Of a stretch of 64,000 nucleotides of DNA, positions 35,677 through 44,333 are shown piece after piece. Every line of letters starts with the position of its first letter. Position 1 is the first letter of the stretch. Below the pieces are notes generated by a model, which saw nothing but the letters and a program-made list of their open reading frames with translations, was not told the origin of the DNA and ran no database searches. The DNA comes from an uncultured Alistipes sp. Its GTDB lineage: Bacteria > Bacteroidota > Bacteroidia > Bacteroidales > Rikenellaceae. The stretch covers positions 45,923 to 109,922 of the forward strand of contig CAJMKE010000010.1 of assembly GCA_905213895.1 (NCBI GenBank). Reading direction: 5' to 3'. A program made the position numbers and the translations under genes.

Positions 35677-37008
35677 ATGACGGATAACGACAATATATTG
35701 GATGAGATTCCGGAACTTCGCGGCATCCCGTCGCTGATAATGGTTCTCGGTGTCGGCGGTGCGGGCGGCAATGCCGTGAACCACATGTGGAGCATGGGCA
35801 TCGACGGTGTGAATCTGGTGGTCTGCAACACCGACAGCCAGGATTTGGCGAAAAGCCCCGTGAGCCGCAAAATCTGTCTGGGCGACGGCTTGGGCGCGGG
35901 CAACGATGCGCATGTCGGCGAACAGAAGGCGAAAATCTCGATAGACGAGGTGCGGCACTGTTTCGAATCGTGCGGGACGAAGATGCTCTTCCTCGCTGCG
36001 GGTATGGGTGCCGGAACGGGTACGGGCGCATCGCCCGTGATTGCGGAACTCGCCGCAGAAATGGGGATACTGACGGTGGCTATCGTAACGATGCCGCCGC
36101 GCAACGACGGTCCGGAGCGGATGAACCAGGCTCGCGAGGGTGTCGAGCGTCTGCGCGAACACGTCGATTCGCTCATCGTGCTGAGCAACGACACAATAAG
36201 CGATTTGTACGGCAATCTTTCGCTCAACGGCGCGTTCGACAAGGCGAATGACGTCGTGGCGTTCGCGACGAAGGGTATCGCCGAAATCGTTACGCGAAAA
36301 TACAATATAGTGAACAACGACTTCTCGGATGTCTGCAAGGTGATGCGCGACGGAGGGTGCGCCGTGATGGGAATGGCGACCGCCTCGGGCGACGACCGTG
36401 CGGAGGCGGCGGTGGATGCGGTGTTCTCGTCGTCGCTCTTCGGCAATACCAGCATTGCCGGAGCCAAACGGGTGCTGCTCAACGTATCGGTGTCGGACGA
36501 AAGCAAACTGACGCTGATGGAGGTGAACCGCATAAAGGACCGCATACAGTCCTACGCCTCGACCACTGACGATAACGGGATTCTGCATCCGACGAACATA
36601 ATCTGGGGTGCGAGCATAAAGCCCGAACTCGGCGACAGCATCGAAACGATAATCGTCGCCACGGGTTTCCCTGCATCGGAGGACTATTACAATAAGGTGG
36701 TGGACAAGCCGGAGGCGCAAATCCGCAAGCCGCTCGTCGAGCAGCCGAGCAACGACCTTACCGACATCAAGGCGGAGAAGAAACCTCTGGTGATGCAGCC
36801 GAAGTCGACCGTGCCGAACATGATTGGCAAGCCGACCCGCAACTATACGGAGGTCGAGCGGCGCAAACTGACTCCGGCGTTCGTGGCACGCAAGGTCGCG
36901 CTCGTAATGCAGACGTCGGGTGCGCGCAAGCGTGCCGTCGGCAGGGACAGCGACGAGCCGAATGCCGCCGACAATGCGGGCGACGTAAGGGACAACAAAC
37001 TGTTTTAG
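35677..37008 (+). CDS. ftsZ: Cell-division GTPase FtsZ
   Basis: Tubulin-like ring-forming GTPase. 443 residues. Nucleotide-binding GVGGAGGNAVNHM, the tubulin signature GMGAGTGTGASPVIAEL, and the T7-loop region DFSDVCKVMRDGGCAVMG are intact. The C-terminal tail after about residue 330 is variable and lysine-rich, ending in a charged segment that would carry the FtsA-binding peptide, though I do not see a canonical D-I-P-x-F-L motif. It lies six bases after ftsA. Confidence 0.97.
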   Translation: MTDNDNILDEIPELRGIPSLIMVLGVGGAGGNAVNHMWSMGIDGVNLVVCNTDSQDLAKSPVSRKICLGDGLGAGNDAHVGEQKAKISIDEVRHCFESCGTKMLFLAAGMGAGTGTGASPVIAELAAEMGILTVAIVTMPPRNDGPERMNQAREGVERLREHVDSLIVLSNDTISDLYGNLSLNGAFDKANDVVAFATKGIAEIVTRKYNIVNNDFSDVCKVMRDGGCAVMGMATASGDDRAEAAVDAVFSSSLFGNTSIAGAKRVLLNVSVSDESKLTLMEVNRIKDRIQSYASTTDDNGILHPTNIIWGASIKPELGDSIETIIVATGFPASEDYYNKVVDKPEAQIRKPLVEQPSNDLTDIKAEKKPLVMQPKSTVPNMIGKPTRNYTEVERRKLTPAFVARKVALVMQTSGARKRAVGRDSDEPNAADNAGDVRDNKLF

Positions 37009-37014
37009 CCGAAT

Positions 37015-38295
37015 ATGCCCGAATTCGTAACATATCTCGGCTGCCCGCCATACGTCATAGGACTGATAATGGTTACGGTCGTGCTGCTGGTTGTCTCGGC
37101 GGCGGTCTCGGCATCGGAGGTGGCGTTCTTCTCGCTCACTCCCGCCGATATCCGCGACCTGAAACAGCGCGGTACGGTCGCTTCCGAAACGATTCTGAAA
37201 CTGCTGTCGGACTCTGATTCGCTGCTGGCGACGATACTCGTCGTAAATAATCTCGTCAATATCGGCATCGTCATCGTTACGTCGAAAATCATCGACACGA
37301 TGTTCCGTTTCGAGCGGTTCGAATTCCTGTTCACGGGCGTTCTCGTAACGTTCCTGCTGCTGCTGTTCGGCGAGATTCTGCCGAAGGTCTTCGCCCAGGG
37401 AGCGAATGTCAGGGTGGCGGCGATTCTGGCTCAGCCGCTCGCGCTGCTGCGGTGGATATTCCGTCCGCTGTCATACGTCCTGATACGGACGAGCAGCCGT
37501 ATCGGCGAAATGGCGTCGCACAATGCCGACATTTCGATAGAGGACCTCGCCGATGCCGTCGATATGACGACCACTTCGTCGAGCGAGGAGCAGAAGATGC
37601 TGTCGGGAATCGTCAATTTCGCCAGCCGCGAGGTGGTCGAAATCATGCGTCCGCGCATGGACATCGCGGCGGTCGAACGCACGATGACGTTCGGTGAGGT
37701 GAAACGCGTAATCATGGAGTCAGGCTATTCGCGTCTGCCCGTGTACGACGACGATTTGGACCATATCAAGGGTACTCTGTTCGTCAAGGATTTGTTGCAG
37801 CATATCAACGAACCCGACGATTTCGGCTGGCAGCGTCTGATTCGCGACCCCTATTTCGTGCCGGTGCATAAGAAGATAAACAGCATGCTCGAAGACTTCC
37901 AGACCGACAAGGTACACATGGCGATAGTCGTGGACGAGTACGGCGCGACGCAGGGTCTCGTGTCGCTCGAAGATATTCTGGAAGAGGTCGTCGGCGAAAT
38001 CACCGACGAGAGCGACATGGACGAATCGTTCTACCGGCGGTTGAGCGAGAATGCCTATCTGTTCGACGGCAAGACCCATATCGTCGATATGGTGCGAGTG
38101 CTGCAACTCGAAGACGAGACTTTCGAGGATGTGCAGGGTCGGGCGGAGACCGTCGCGGGGCTGATGCTCGAAATCAAACGCAATTTCCTCAAAAAGGGCG
38201 ACTCCGTCGAGGCTCACGGCATACGGTTCGTGGTCGATTCGTTGGAGGGACACCGCATAGATAAAATCAAGGTCATTATTCTGCGCGATGAGTAG
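37015..38295 (+). CDS. GldE/CorC-like CNNM-CBS membrane protein
   Basis: 426 residues. An N-terminal CNNM (DUF21) domain with about four membrane helices (from LIMVTVVLLVVSAAVSASEVAFFSLT) is followed by a CBS pair, with PRMDIAAVE, YSRLPVYDDDLDHIKGTLFVKDLL and VVDEYGATQGLVSLEDILEEVVGEI. A C-terminal CorC/HlyC-type domain ends the protein. The family covers putative divalent-cation transporters and the gliding-linked GldE of Bacteroidetes; location beside a phosphopantetheinyl transferase recalls gldE loci. No other gliding genes are visible, so the family name is safer than a gliding role. Confidence 0.85.
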   Translation: MPEFVTYLGCPPYVIGLIMVTVVLLVVSAAVSASEVAFFSLTPADIRDLKQRGTVASETILKLLSDSDSLLATILVVNNLVNIGIVIVTSKIIDTMFRFERFEFLFTGVLVTFLLLLFGEILPKVFAQGANVRVAAILAQPLALLRWIFRPLSYVLIRTSSRIGEMASHNADISIEDLADAVDMTTTSSSEEQKMLSGIVNFASREVVEIMRPRMDIAAVERTMTFGEVKRVIMESGYSRLPVYDDDLDHIKGTLFVKDLLQHINEPDDFGWQRLIRDPYFVPVHKKINSMLEDFQTDKVHMAIVVDEYGATQGLVSLEDILEEVVGEITDESDMDESFYRRLSENAYLFDGKTHIVDMVRVLQLEDETFEDVQGRAETVAGLMLEIKRNFLKKGDSVEAHGIRFVVDSLEGHRIDKIKVIILRDE

Positions 38296-38851
38296 CCGTC
38301 TGTGCATAGAGTGCATTCCGTCGCTCGACGCGCTCGTCGCCGGTGTGCATCCCGCCGATGCCGCCGTCGCCGAAACGTTCGGTTCGCTGCATCGCCGCCG
38401 CGAATTTCTCGCATGGCGGGAGATTGTGCGCCGCATCGCGGGGCGCGATGTCGAAATTGGCTACGACGAGTGGGGCGCACCGCAGATAACCGGCTCTTCT
38501 CTGCATATCGGCGTTTCGCACAGCCGCGACCATGTCGCCGTGATAATTTCCGAACGACCGTGCGCCGTCGATATAGAGAGCCTTTCACGCGATTTCGGCA
38601 AGGTCGCCGCGCGCTATCTCACGACCGAAGAGCGGGCGTTGTCGTCGCATCCCGATTTTCTCGCTGCGGCGTGGTGCGCCAAGGAGGCTCTCTACAAATA
38701 CTATCGCCGCGGAGGGCTGAACCTGCTGTCGGACATACGTATCGCCGCCGTCGATTTCGGTCGCGGCGAGATTCGCGGAACAGTCCGCGGCGAGGAGATT
38801 GCGCTGCGGATGTCGTATCACGAGGGAGATATTGCGGTGAGTGTCGGATAG
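38288..38851 (+). CDS. 4'-phosphopantetheinyl transferase superfamily protein
   Basis: 187 residues, overlapping the preceding gene by 8 bp. The family's metal and CoA motifs are present: HIGVSHSRDHVAVIIS, then CAVDIESLSRD (Asp and Glu ligands), and AAWCAKEALYKYYRR (the WxxKEA signature). It probably loads phosphopantetheine onto an acyl or peptidyl carrier protein. Whether it is the AcpS substitute or a secondary enzyme cannot be told from this window. Confidence 0.85.
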   Translation: MSSRLCIECIPSLDALVAGVHPADAAVAETFGSLHRRREFLAWREIVRRIAGRDVEIGYDEWGAPQITGSSLHIGVSHSRDHVAVIISERPCAVDIESLSRDFGKVAARYLTTEERALSSHPDFLAAAWCAKEALYKYYRRGGLNLLSDIRIAAVDFGRGEIRGTVRGEEIALRMSYHEGDIAVSVG

Positions 38852-38874
38852 AGGGCGATGTCGTAGATAGGTCT

Positions 38875-38906
38875 TTAAGGTCCTTAAAGACTTTAAGGAC
38901 TCTTAA
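38875..38906. repeat. TTAANGWCN array, 3-4 units (after the phosphopantetheinyl transferase gene)
   Basis: TTAA words at 38875, 38884 and 38893 at 9-bp pitch, and one at 38903 off by one base. It begins 23 bp after the stop codon and immediately precedes the 77-bp tandem repeats. Confidence 0.8.
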
Positions 38907-38920
38907 TTTTTTGCCTATTT

Positions 38921-39164
38921 GCTCGGCTTGCACGCTTTACGACTGCGTTGTTCAGATAGGCTGCGCCTCGGGAAAGCCCAAATAAATTTGGCTTTCCGCT
39001 CGGCTTGCACACTTTACGACTGCGTCGTTCAGATAGGCTGCGCCTCGGGAAAGCCCAAATAAATTTGGCTTTCCGCTCGGCTTGCACACTTTACGACTGC
39101 GTCGTTCAGATAGGCTGCGCCTCGGGAAAGCCCAAATAAATTTGGCTTTCCGCTCGGCTTGCAC
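38921..39164. repeat. Three tandem 77-bp repeats plus a partial fourth
   Basis: Copies start at 38921, 38998 and 39075, each with GCTCGGCTTGCAC at its left edge; a fourth start at 39152 breaks off after 13 bp into the MATE promoter. Copies 2 and 3 look identical and copy 1 differs at about two positions. Each unit carries a palindrome (in copy 1 at 38971-38997): GGAAAGC, one bulged C, CAAAT, AA, ATTTG, GCTTTCC. With the array before it, it occupies nearly all of the 330-bp gene-free stretch 38852-39181. Confidence 0.95.
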
Positions 39165-39172
39165 TATCTTTG
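39142..39172 (+). promoter_or_regulatory. Promoter of the MATE gene, overlapping the last 77-bp repeat
   Basis: TTG (39142-39144) lies in the right arm of the third palindrome; a 20-bp spacer leads to TATCTTTG (39165-39172). The ATG at 39182 is nine bases after the -7 box, so the 5' leader would be only a few bases. Confidence 0.75.
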
Positions 39173-39181
39173 CAGAGATTT

Positions 39182-40609
39182 ATGGGTAGCAAATCCTCGA
39201 CATTATCGCTCGGAACCGACAGCATCGGAAAATTGCTTTTACGTTATGCCGTACCCGCCATCATCGCGATGGCGTCGTCGTCGCTGTACCATATTATCGA
39301 CAGCATTTTCGTAGGACACGGTGTCGGCGGAGCGGCGATTGCCGGAATGGCGATAACGATGCCCATAATGAACATCGCTTCGGCTTTCGGTGCAATGGTC
39401 GGTATCGGCGCGGCTGCCCGAATCTCCATCCGGCTCGGCGAGGGCAACAAAACCGCCGCCGAGAAGACGCTCGGAAATGCCGTGCTGCTCAATATCGTAC
39501 TAGGAGTGGCGGTCATGGTCGGAATGCTCGTCTTCCTCGACCCCATACTCTATCTGTTCAGCGGCGGTAAGGCGACCGAGCAGACTATCGGGTACGCCCG
39601 CCGGTTCATGCAGATAATCATGGCTGGAAACATAATAACGCATCTCTATCTGAGCCTCAACGAGCAGATTCGTGCATCGGGTTATCCGCGCAAGTCCATG
39701 TTTATCATGCTTTCGGCTGTCGCCGTCAATCTCGCGCTCAATCCGCTGTTCATCTTCAAGTTCGGTTGGGGAATCCGCGGTTCGGCAGCCGCGACCGTCA
39801 TAGCGCAGTTCGTCGCGTTCGTCATCGCGGTTTCGCACTTCTGCTCCAAAGGCAGTTTCATCCGCTTCAAGCGGACGTCGTTCCATTTCGAATGGAAAAT
39901 CGTTGTCGCGATTCTTTCGATAGGTCTTGCGCCGTTCCTGCTGAACATGTGCGCATCGATGGTTGCCGCCTTCGTCAATCACGCTCTGCTGCTCTACGGC
40001 GGTACGGGCGCACGCGACATCGTGGCGGCGACTGCGGGTGCGGGCGACATCTACGTCGGGGCATACGGAATCATAAACCGTGTGGTACTGCTGTTCATAA
40101 TGATAATTCAGGGACTGAACCAGGGTATGCAGCCTATCGTCGGCTACAACTTCGGCGCGAAGAACTTCGCTCGCGTGCGACGGACATTGATGCTGACTAT
40201 CTGTTGCGGCGTATGTATCGCTACGGTGGGATTCCTGCTCGGGCAGTTCGCACCGTCGGCAATAGCCCGCGCATTCGTCGATTCGTCAAAGGGCGGCGAC
40301 GAGCAGGCGATGATAGATGCCGCGACGCAGGGTCTGCGGCTCGTCATTCTGATGTTCCCGCTCGTGGGATTCCAAATCGTAACCGGCAATTTCTTCCAGT
40401 ATATCGGCAAGGCTCCGCTCGCGATATTCATGTCGCTGACACGCCAGTTGATATTCCTGCTGCCGCTGCTGTGGACGCTGCCGCGCACGCTGGGTGCGTT
40501 CGGAGTGTGGATTTCGATGCCGATTTCCGACTGCGCGTCCGTAACTCTCGCCGCGATATTCCTCGTATGGCAGTTGCGCAAGATGCGGCGCGAGGAGAGG
40601 TTGCGGTAA
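39182..40609 (+). CDS. MATE-family efflux transporter
   Basis: 475 residues with twelve predicted membrane helices and the two-fold MATE repeat. It opens with LGTDSIGKLLLRYAVPAIIAMASSSLYHIIDSIFVGHGVG, typical of the MepA/NorM-like branch, and has YGIINRVVLLFIMIIQGLNQGMQPIVGYNFGA in the second half. Such proteins export cationic drugs or metabolites with H+ or Na+. Single gene with its own promoter embedded in the tandem repeats. Confidence 0.9.
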   Translation: MGSKSSTLSLGTDSIGKLLLRYAVPAIIAMASSSLYHIIDSIFVGHGVGGAAIAGMAITMPIMNIASAFGAMVGIGAAARISIRLGEGNKTAAEKTLGNAVLLNIVLGVAVMVGMLVFLDPILYLFSGGKATEQTIGYARRFMQIIMAGNIITHLYLSLNEQIRASGYPRKSMFIMLSAVAVNLALNPLFIFKFGWGIRGSAAATVIAQFVAFVIAVSHFCSKGSFIRFKRTSFHFEWKIVVAILSIGLAPFLLNMCASMVAAFVNHALLLYGGTGARDIVAATAGAGDIYVGAYGIINRVVLLFIMIIQGLNQGMQPIVGYNFGAKNFARVRRTLMLTICCGVCIATVGFLLGQFAPSAIARAFVDSSKGGDEQAMIDAATQGLRLVILMFPLVGFQIVTGNFFQYIGKAPLAIFMSLTRQLIFLLPLLWTLPRTLGAFGVWISMPISDCASVTLAAIFLVWQLRKMRREERLR

Positions 40610-40622
40610 AGGAGGTAGAACC

Positions 40623-40667
40623 TTAAAGTCCTTAACGACCTTAAAGACTTTAAGGATGTTAGGGAAG
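40623..40667. repeat. TTAANGWCN array, 5 units (after the MATE gene)
   Basis: TTAA words at 40623, 40632, 40641 and 40650 and a TTAG variant at 40659, all at 9-bp pitch. It lies between the convergent MATE and peptidase genes, next to the peptidase terminator. Confidence 0.85.
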
Positions 40668-40672
40668 AGCGC

Positions 40673-40708
40673 AAAAAAAACAGCGGGCAACCTCGAAAGG
40701 TTGCCCGC
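40673..40708 (-). terminator. Intrinsic terminator of the C1B peptidase gene
   Basis: On the - strand, a perfect 11-bp stem (GCGGGCAACCT with its complement, loop of 4) is followed by TG and eight T residues, 22 bp past the stop codon. Confidence 0.9.
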
Positions 40709-40730
40709 ATATCGTAAACTTGGATAACTG

Positions 40731-41924
40731 CTATAATCCCAATTTCTTGCGGATTTGCTTCGGAATCGCATTGCGGTTGAGCAGAAGGTCCATGGTCTTG
40801 TACTCGACGAACGGACGCGAGAAGTACCAGTAGCCGTCGTACGGCGGACGGACGTCCCACGAGTTCTTGACCTTGTAGTACGGGTTGCCGCAGCGGTCGG
40901 TCGCCGTGCCGATGATTACCATTCCGTGGTCGTCGGTGGTTTCGTAGTTGTCGAACGCCTCCTGACGCATCTCCTGCGTAATCTTCTTTTCGCGGCAAGG
41001 GTTTTCGAAGCCGTAGAGTTCGCGGTTCTTCTCGGCGTCGGTGAGTTTGCCCCAACGCTTGGCTTCCGTGCCGCTCATGCTCTCGATGTCGGTCTCGGGA
41101 ACGATTGCAACGCCCTTGTCGCGGCTGAATCCGCGCTCCGAAACGTCGGCTCCCCAGGCGATGGAGTAGTCGTTGGCGAGTGCGTAGTCGATGGTCTGCA
41201 TCATCTCGTCGAGAGGAACGTTGTAGACCGTACCCCACATCCAGTTGTCAGGCACCTCGATGATGAACTCCGAGTAGAACGGATGGTGGGTGAACGACGC
41301 GAGCGAAACGTAGTCGGACATCTTGACCGGCAGCGACTCGGCGAACGATTTAGGGGTGTACTCCTTGCCTTTGTAGGTGAACTTCTCCGGCATCGCACCG
41401 AAATATGCGTTGAGAATGCCGTTCAGACCCGCCTGCCATGCGGTCGTCAGTTTCTTGTTCGGACACTTGATGATTGCGTCCACGTATGCTTTCAGCACTG
41501 CGTCGATTTCGTTGAAATGCGGCTTGTCGGTACCGTAGTTCAGACCGGGGTATACCTCCTCGGGAACGATGCCGTAACGCTCGATGCCGTGGATGACGTC
41601 ATGAGCCGCTCCGCCGACCGCGAAGTTGAGTGCGCCGTGCAGACGGACGTATTTCACCGCCTTCTCGAAGTAGATGTTGCGGACAATCCACATTTCGGAC
41701 AGGTCCATCTCCTCGCCGCCGGCGCGTATGATTTCGTTTTCGATGAACGAGAGCGTCGAGAAGCACCAGCAGGTGCCGCTGCGGAACTGGTTCTTGACCG
41801 AGGTGGTCTTCACGAGTTTGCCGTCGGTGAAGCCGTAGCCCTTCTCCTCGGTTTTCGCGTCCTGAGCCGATGCCTGCAATGCAAAGCCGAGCATCAGAAA
41901 CGCCACTGCAAATAATTTCTTCAT
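40731..41924 (-). CDS. Secreted C1B cysteine peptidase (bleomycin hydrolase / aminopeptidase C-like)
   Basis: 397 residues. A signal peptide (MKKLFAVAFLMLGFALQASA) directs it to the periplasm or beyond. Papain-fold catalytic residues are visible: Cys in QFRSGTCWCFSTLSF, His in TTDDHGMVIIG and Asn in YKVKNSWD. The insertions and spacing fit family C1B rather than papain itself. These are usually intracellular aminopeptidases, so export is a Bacteroidetes variation (inference). The start at 41924 is set by the signal peptide. It lies six bases upstream of the topA stop codon region and may be cotranscribed after topA. Confidence 0.85.
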   Translation of the reverse strand: MKKLFAVAFLMLGFALQASAQDAKTEEKGYGFTDGKLVKTTSVKNQFRSGTCWCFSTLSFIENEIIRAGGEEMDLSEMWIVRNIYFEKAVKYVRLHGALNFAVGGAAHDVIHGIERYGIVPEEVYPGLNYGTDKPHFNEIDAVLKAYVDAIIKCPNKKLTTAWQAGLNGILNAYFGAMPEKFTYKGKEYTPKSFAESLPVKMSDYVSLASFTHHPFYSEFIIEVPDNWMWGTVYNVPLDEMMQTIDYALANDYSIAWGADVSERGFSRDKGVAIVPETDIESMSGTEAKRWGKLTDAEKNRELYGFENPCREKKITQEMRQEAFDNYETTDDHGMVIIGTATDRCGNPYYKVKNSWDVRPPYDGYWYFSRPFVEYKTMDLLLNRNAIPKQIRKKLGL

Positions 41925-41929
41925 TGTCG

Positions 41930-44230
41930 CTATTTTTTGCTTGTTGAGATTATGTTCTTGCACTCTTCGTAAGTCAGTTCCTCCGGCTTCTTGTTCTTTG
42001 GCAGCCGGTAGTTCTTGCCCTTGTAGGCGATGTAGGCGCCGTAGCGACCGTTCTTGACGAGCATATCCTTGTCCTCGTCGAAGGTTTTGAGCGGCGTATT
42101 CGCCATCTTGTTCTGCTGCTTCTGTGCATCGATGAGTTCCACGGCTCGTTCGAACGATACCGTGTACGGGTCGTCGTTCTTGGTCAGCGACGCGAACATC
42201 TTGCCGTGGCGCACGTAGCCGCCGAATTTGCCGATGCCGATTACGACATCCTCGTCGTCGAGTTTGCCGACGGTGCGCGGCAGCGAGAAGAGTTCGAGTG
42301 CCTCTTCGAGCGTAATCGCTTCGATGAGTTGTCCTTTCTTCATTGAGGCGTAACGCGGCTTCTCACCCTCGTTGCCCTCGATTTCGACCATCGGTCCGTA
42401 GCGACCGATACGCGCCTTGACGATATGACCGGTCTTGGGGTCGTTGCCGAGGATGCGCGCCTGAGAACTCTTGGTAGCCTGAGTCTCGATAGCCTTGTCC
42501 ACGAGCGTGTGGAACGGATTGTAGAACGTGTCTATCATCTGGTTCCATGTCAGTTCGCCTTCGGCGATACGGTCGAACTCCTTCTCGACATTAGCCGTGA
42601 AATTGTAGTCCATAATCGAACTGAACTGCGCTTCGAGATAGTCGTTCACGACCATGCCTATGTCGGTCGGTGCGAGGCGGTTCTTCTCCGCGCCGTAATT
42701 CTCGCTCATCGACTTCTCGGACAGCGAGTCGCCGCGCAGCGTAATCTGCGTATAGTTGCGTTTCTGTGCCTGTCTGTTGGTCTTGTCCACATATCCGCGG
42801 GCGATGATTGTCGAAATCGTCGGAGCGTAGGTGGACGGACGACCGATGCCGAGTTCTTCGAGCCGCTTGACGAGCGAAGCCTCGTTGTAGCGGAGCGGCG
42901 GAGCGGTGAAACGCTCGGTCGCGGTGATGGTAGTGTAGTCCAGACGCTGTCCGTTGGCGAGCGACGGCAGGAGCGAAGTTTCGCTCTGTTCGCCGTTATC
43001 CTCCTCTTTCGATTCGGAGTAGAGCCGCAGGAATCCGTCGAAACGCATGGTCTCGCCCGATGCGGTGAACTTGTCGTCGCTGCCGGACATGGCTATCGTG
43101 ATGACGGTGCGGTCGATGTCCGCAGCGACCATCTGCGATGCGACGGTGCGCTTCCAAATCAGTTCGTACAGACGCTTCTCGACTGCCGTACCCTCGATGG
43201 TGCGGCGGTCGATATACGACGGACGTATCGCTTCGTGCGCCTCCTGTGCGCCCTTGCTCTTGGTCGTGTAGTTGTGAGCCGACGAGTATTTTTCGCCGAA
43301 GAGAGCGGTTATCTCCTCCTTGCACTTGGCGATTGCGAGGCTCGAAAGGTTCACCGAGTCGGTACGCATGTAGGTTATGAGACCCTGTTCGTAGAGTTTC
43401 TGGGCGACGGACATGGTCTGCGATACCGACATGCCGAATTTGCGACCCGCCTCCTGTTGGAGGGTAGATGTCGTGAACGGCGGAGCGGGATAGCGTTTGA
43501 GCGGCTTCTCCTCGGTCTTCTCGACGGTGAAAACGGCATTCTTGCAGCGTTCGAGCATCGCTTCGGCATCCCCGCGGGTCGCGAATTTCTGCGAATATTC
43601 GGCTTTGAATATCGTTTTCGACGGGTCGTCGGTCGAGTAGAACTGCGCTACCACACGGTATGACGAACTGCTCTTGAAATTGATGATGTCGCGTTCGCGC
43701 TCGACGATAAGCCGTACGGCGACGCTCTGCACACGTCCCGCCGAGAGTGCCGGACGCACCTTTTTCCAGAGAATCGGCGACAACTCGAAGCCGACCAGAC
43801 GGTCGAGTACGCGGCGCGCCTGCTGCGCATTGACGAGATTCATATCGACCGTCCGCGGAGTCTCGATGGCGTGGAGAATCGCGTTTTTCGTGATTTCGTG
43901 GAATACGATACGTTTGGTCTGGTCTACCGGCAGTCCGAGAACTTCGGTCAGATGCCACGCTATGGCCTCTCCCTCGCGGTCTTCATCGGATGCGAGCCAC
44001 ACGGTCTTCACCTGTTTCGAGAGTTTTGTCAATTCGTCCACGACCTTCTTCTTGTCGCTCGGAATCTCGTATGTAGGTTTGTATCCGTCGGCGATGTTGA
44101 TGCCCAACTCCTTCTTGGAAAGGTCGCGGATGTGTCCGAAACTCGACTTGACGACGAAATCCTTTCCGAGGAACTTTTCGATGGTTTTCGCCTTGGCAGG
44201 CGACTCGACGATTACTAAGTTTTCTTGCAT
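41930..44230 (-). CDS. topA: DNA topoisomerase I (type IA) TopA
   Basis: Relaxes negatively supercoiled DNA. 766 residues from the ATG at 44230. The Toprim domain is LVIVESPAKAKTIEKFL with the metal cluster LASDEDREGEAIAWHL. The catalytic tyrosine lies in QGLITYMRTDSVNLS. The C-terminal part has repeated basic domains (IGRYGPMVEIEGNE; IGKFGGYVRHG; NGRYGAYIAYKGKNYRLP) in place of the zinc fingers of the E. coli enzyme, as is common in Bacteroidetes. Confidence 0.96.
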   Translation of the reverse strand: MQENLVIVESPAKAKTIEKFLGKDFVVKSSFGHIRDLSKKELGINIADGYKPTYEIPSDKKKVVDELTKLSKQVKTVWLASDEDREGEAIAWHLTEVLGLPVDQTKRIVFHEITKNAILHAIETPRTVDMNLVNAQQARRVLDRLVGFELSPILWKKVRPALSAGRVQSVAVRLIVERERDIINFKSSSSYRVVAQFYSTDDPSKTIFKAEYSQKFATRGDAEAMLERCKNAVFTVEKTEEKPLKRYPAPPFTTSTLQQEAGRKFGMSVSQTMSVAQKLYEQGLITYMRTDSVNLSSLAIAKCKEEITALFGEKYSSAHNYTTKSKGAQEAHEAIRPSYIDRRTIEGTAVEKRLYELIWKRTVASQMVAADIDRTVITIAMSGSDDKFTASGETMRFDGFLRLYSESKEEDNGEQSETSLLPSLANGQRLDYTTITATERFTAPPLRYNEASLVKRLEELGIGRPSTYAPTISTIIARGYVDKTNRQAQKRNYTQITLRGDSLSEKSMSENYGAEKNRLAPTDIGMVVNDYLEAQFSSIMDYNFTANVEKEFDRIAEGELTWNQMIDTFYNPFHTLVDKAIETQATKSSQARILGNDPKTGHIVKARIGRYGPMVEIEGNEGEKPRYASMKKGQLIEAITLEEALELFSLPRTVGKLDDEDVVIGIGKFGGYVRHGKMFASLTKNDDPYTVSFERAVELIDAQKQQNKMANTPLKTFDEDKDMLVKNGRYGAYIAYKGKNYRLPKNKKPEELTYEECKNIISTSKK

Positions 44231-44266
44231 TACTCTAACTTGATTCTGTTGTTTGTCAGACACAAC

Positions 44267-44293
44267 GAAACCTAAGCGAAGGACTTAGGTTTC
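44267..44293 (-). terminator. Hairpin after the DUF4270 gene
   Basis: Perfect 10-bp stem GAAACCTAAG / CTTAGGTTTC with a 7-nt loop, about 40 bp beyond the DUF4270 stop codon and just upstream of topA. No long T-run, so termination strength is uncertain. Confidence 0.6.
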
Positions 44294-44333
44294 ATCGTGT
44301 ATGGGTTTTGAATACTGTTTCCGGTCATGTTTC

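Noticed and set aside
38893..39164. Small repetitive ORFs in the 77-bp repeats
   Set aside because: They exist only because the unit lacks stops in those frames; no start context, and the end of the array is a promoter.
38921..39164. CRISPR array
   Set aside because: The 77-bp units are directly contiguous with no variable spacers, and no cas genes are present.
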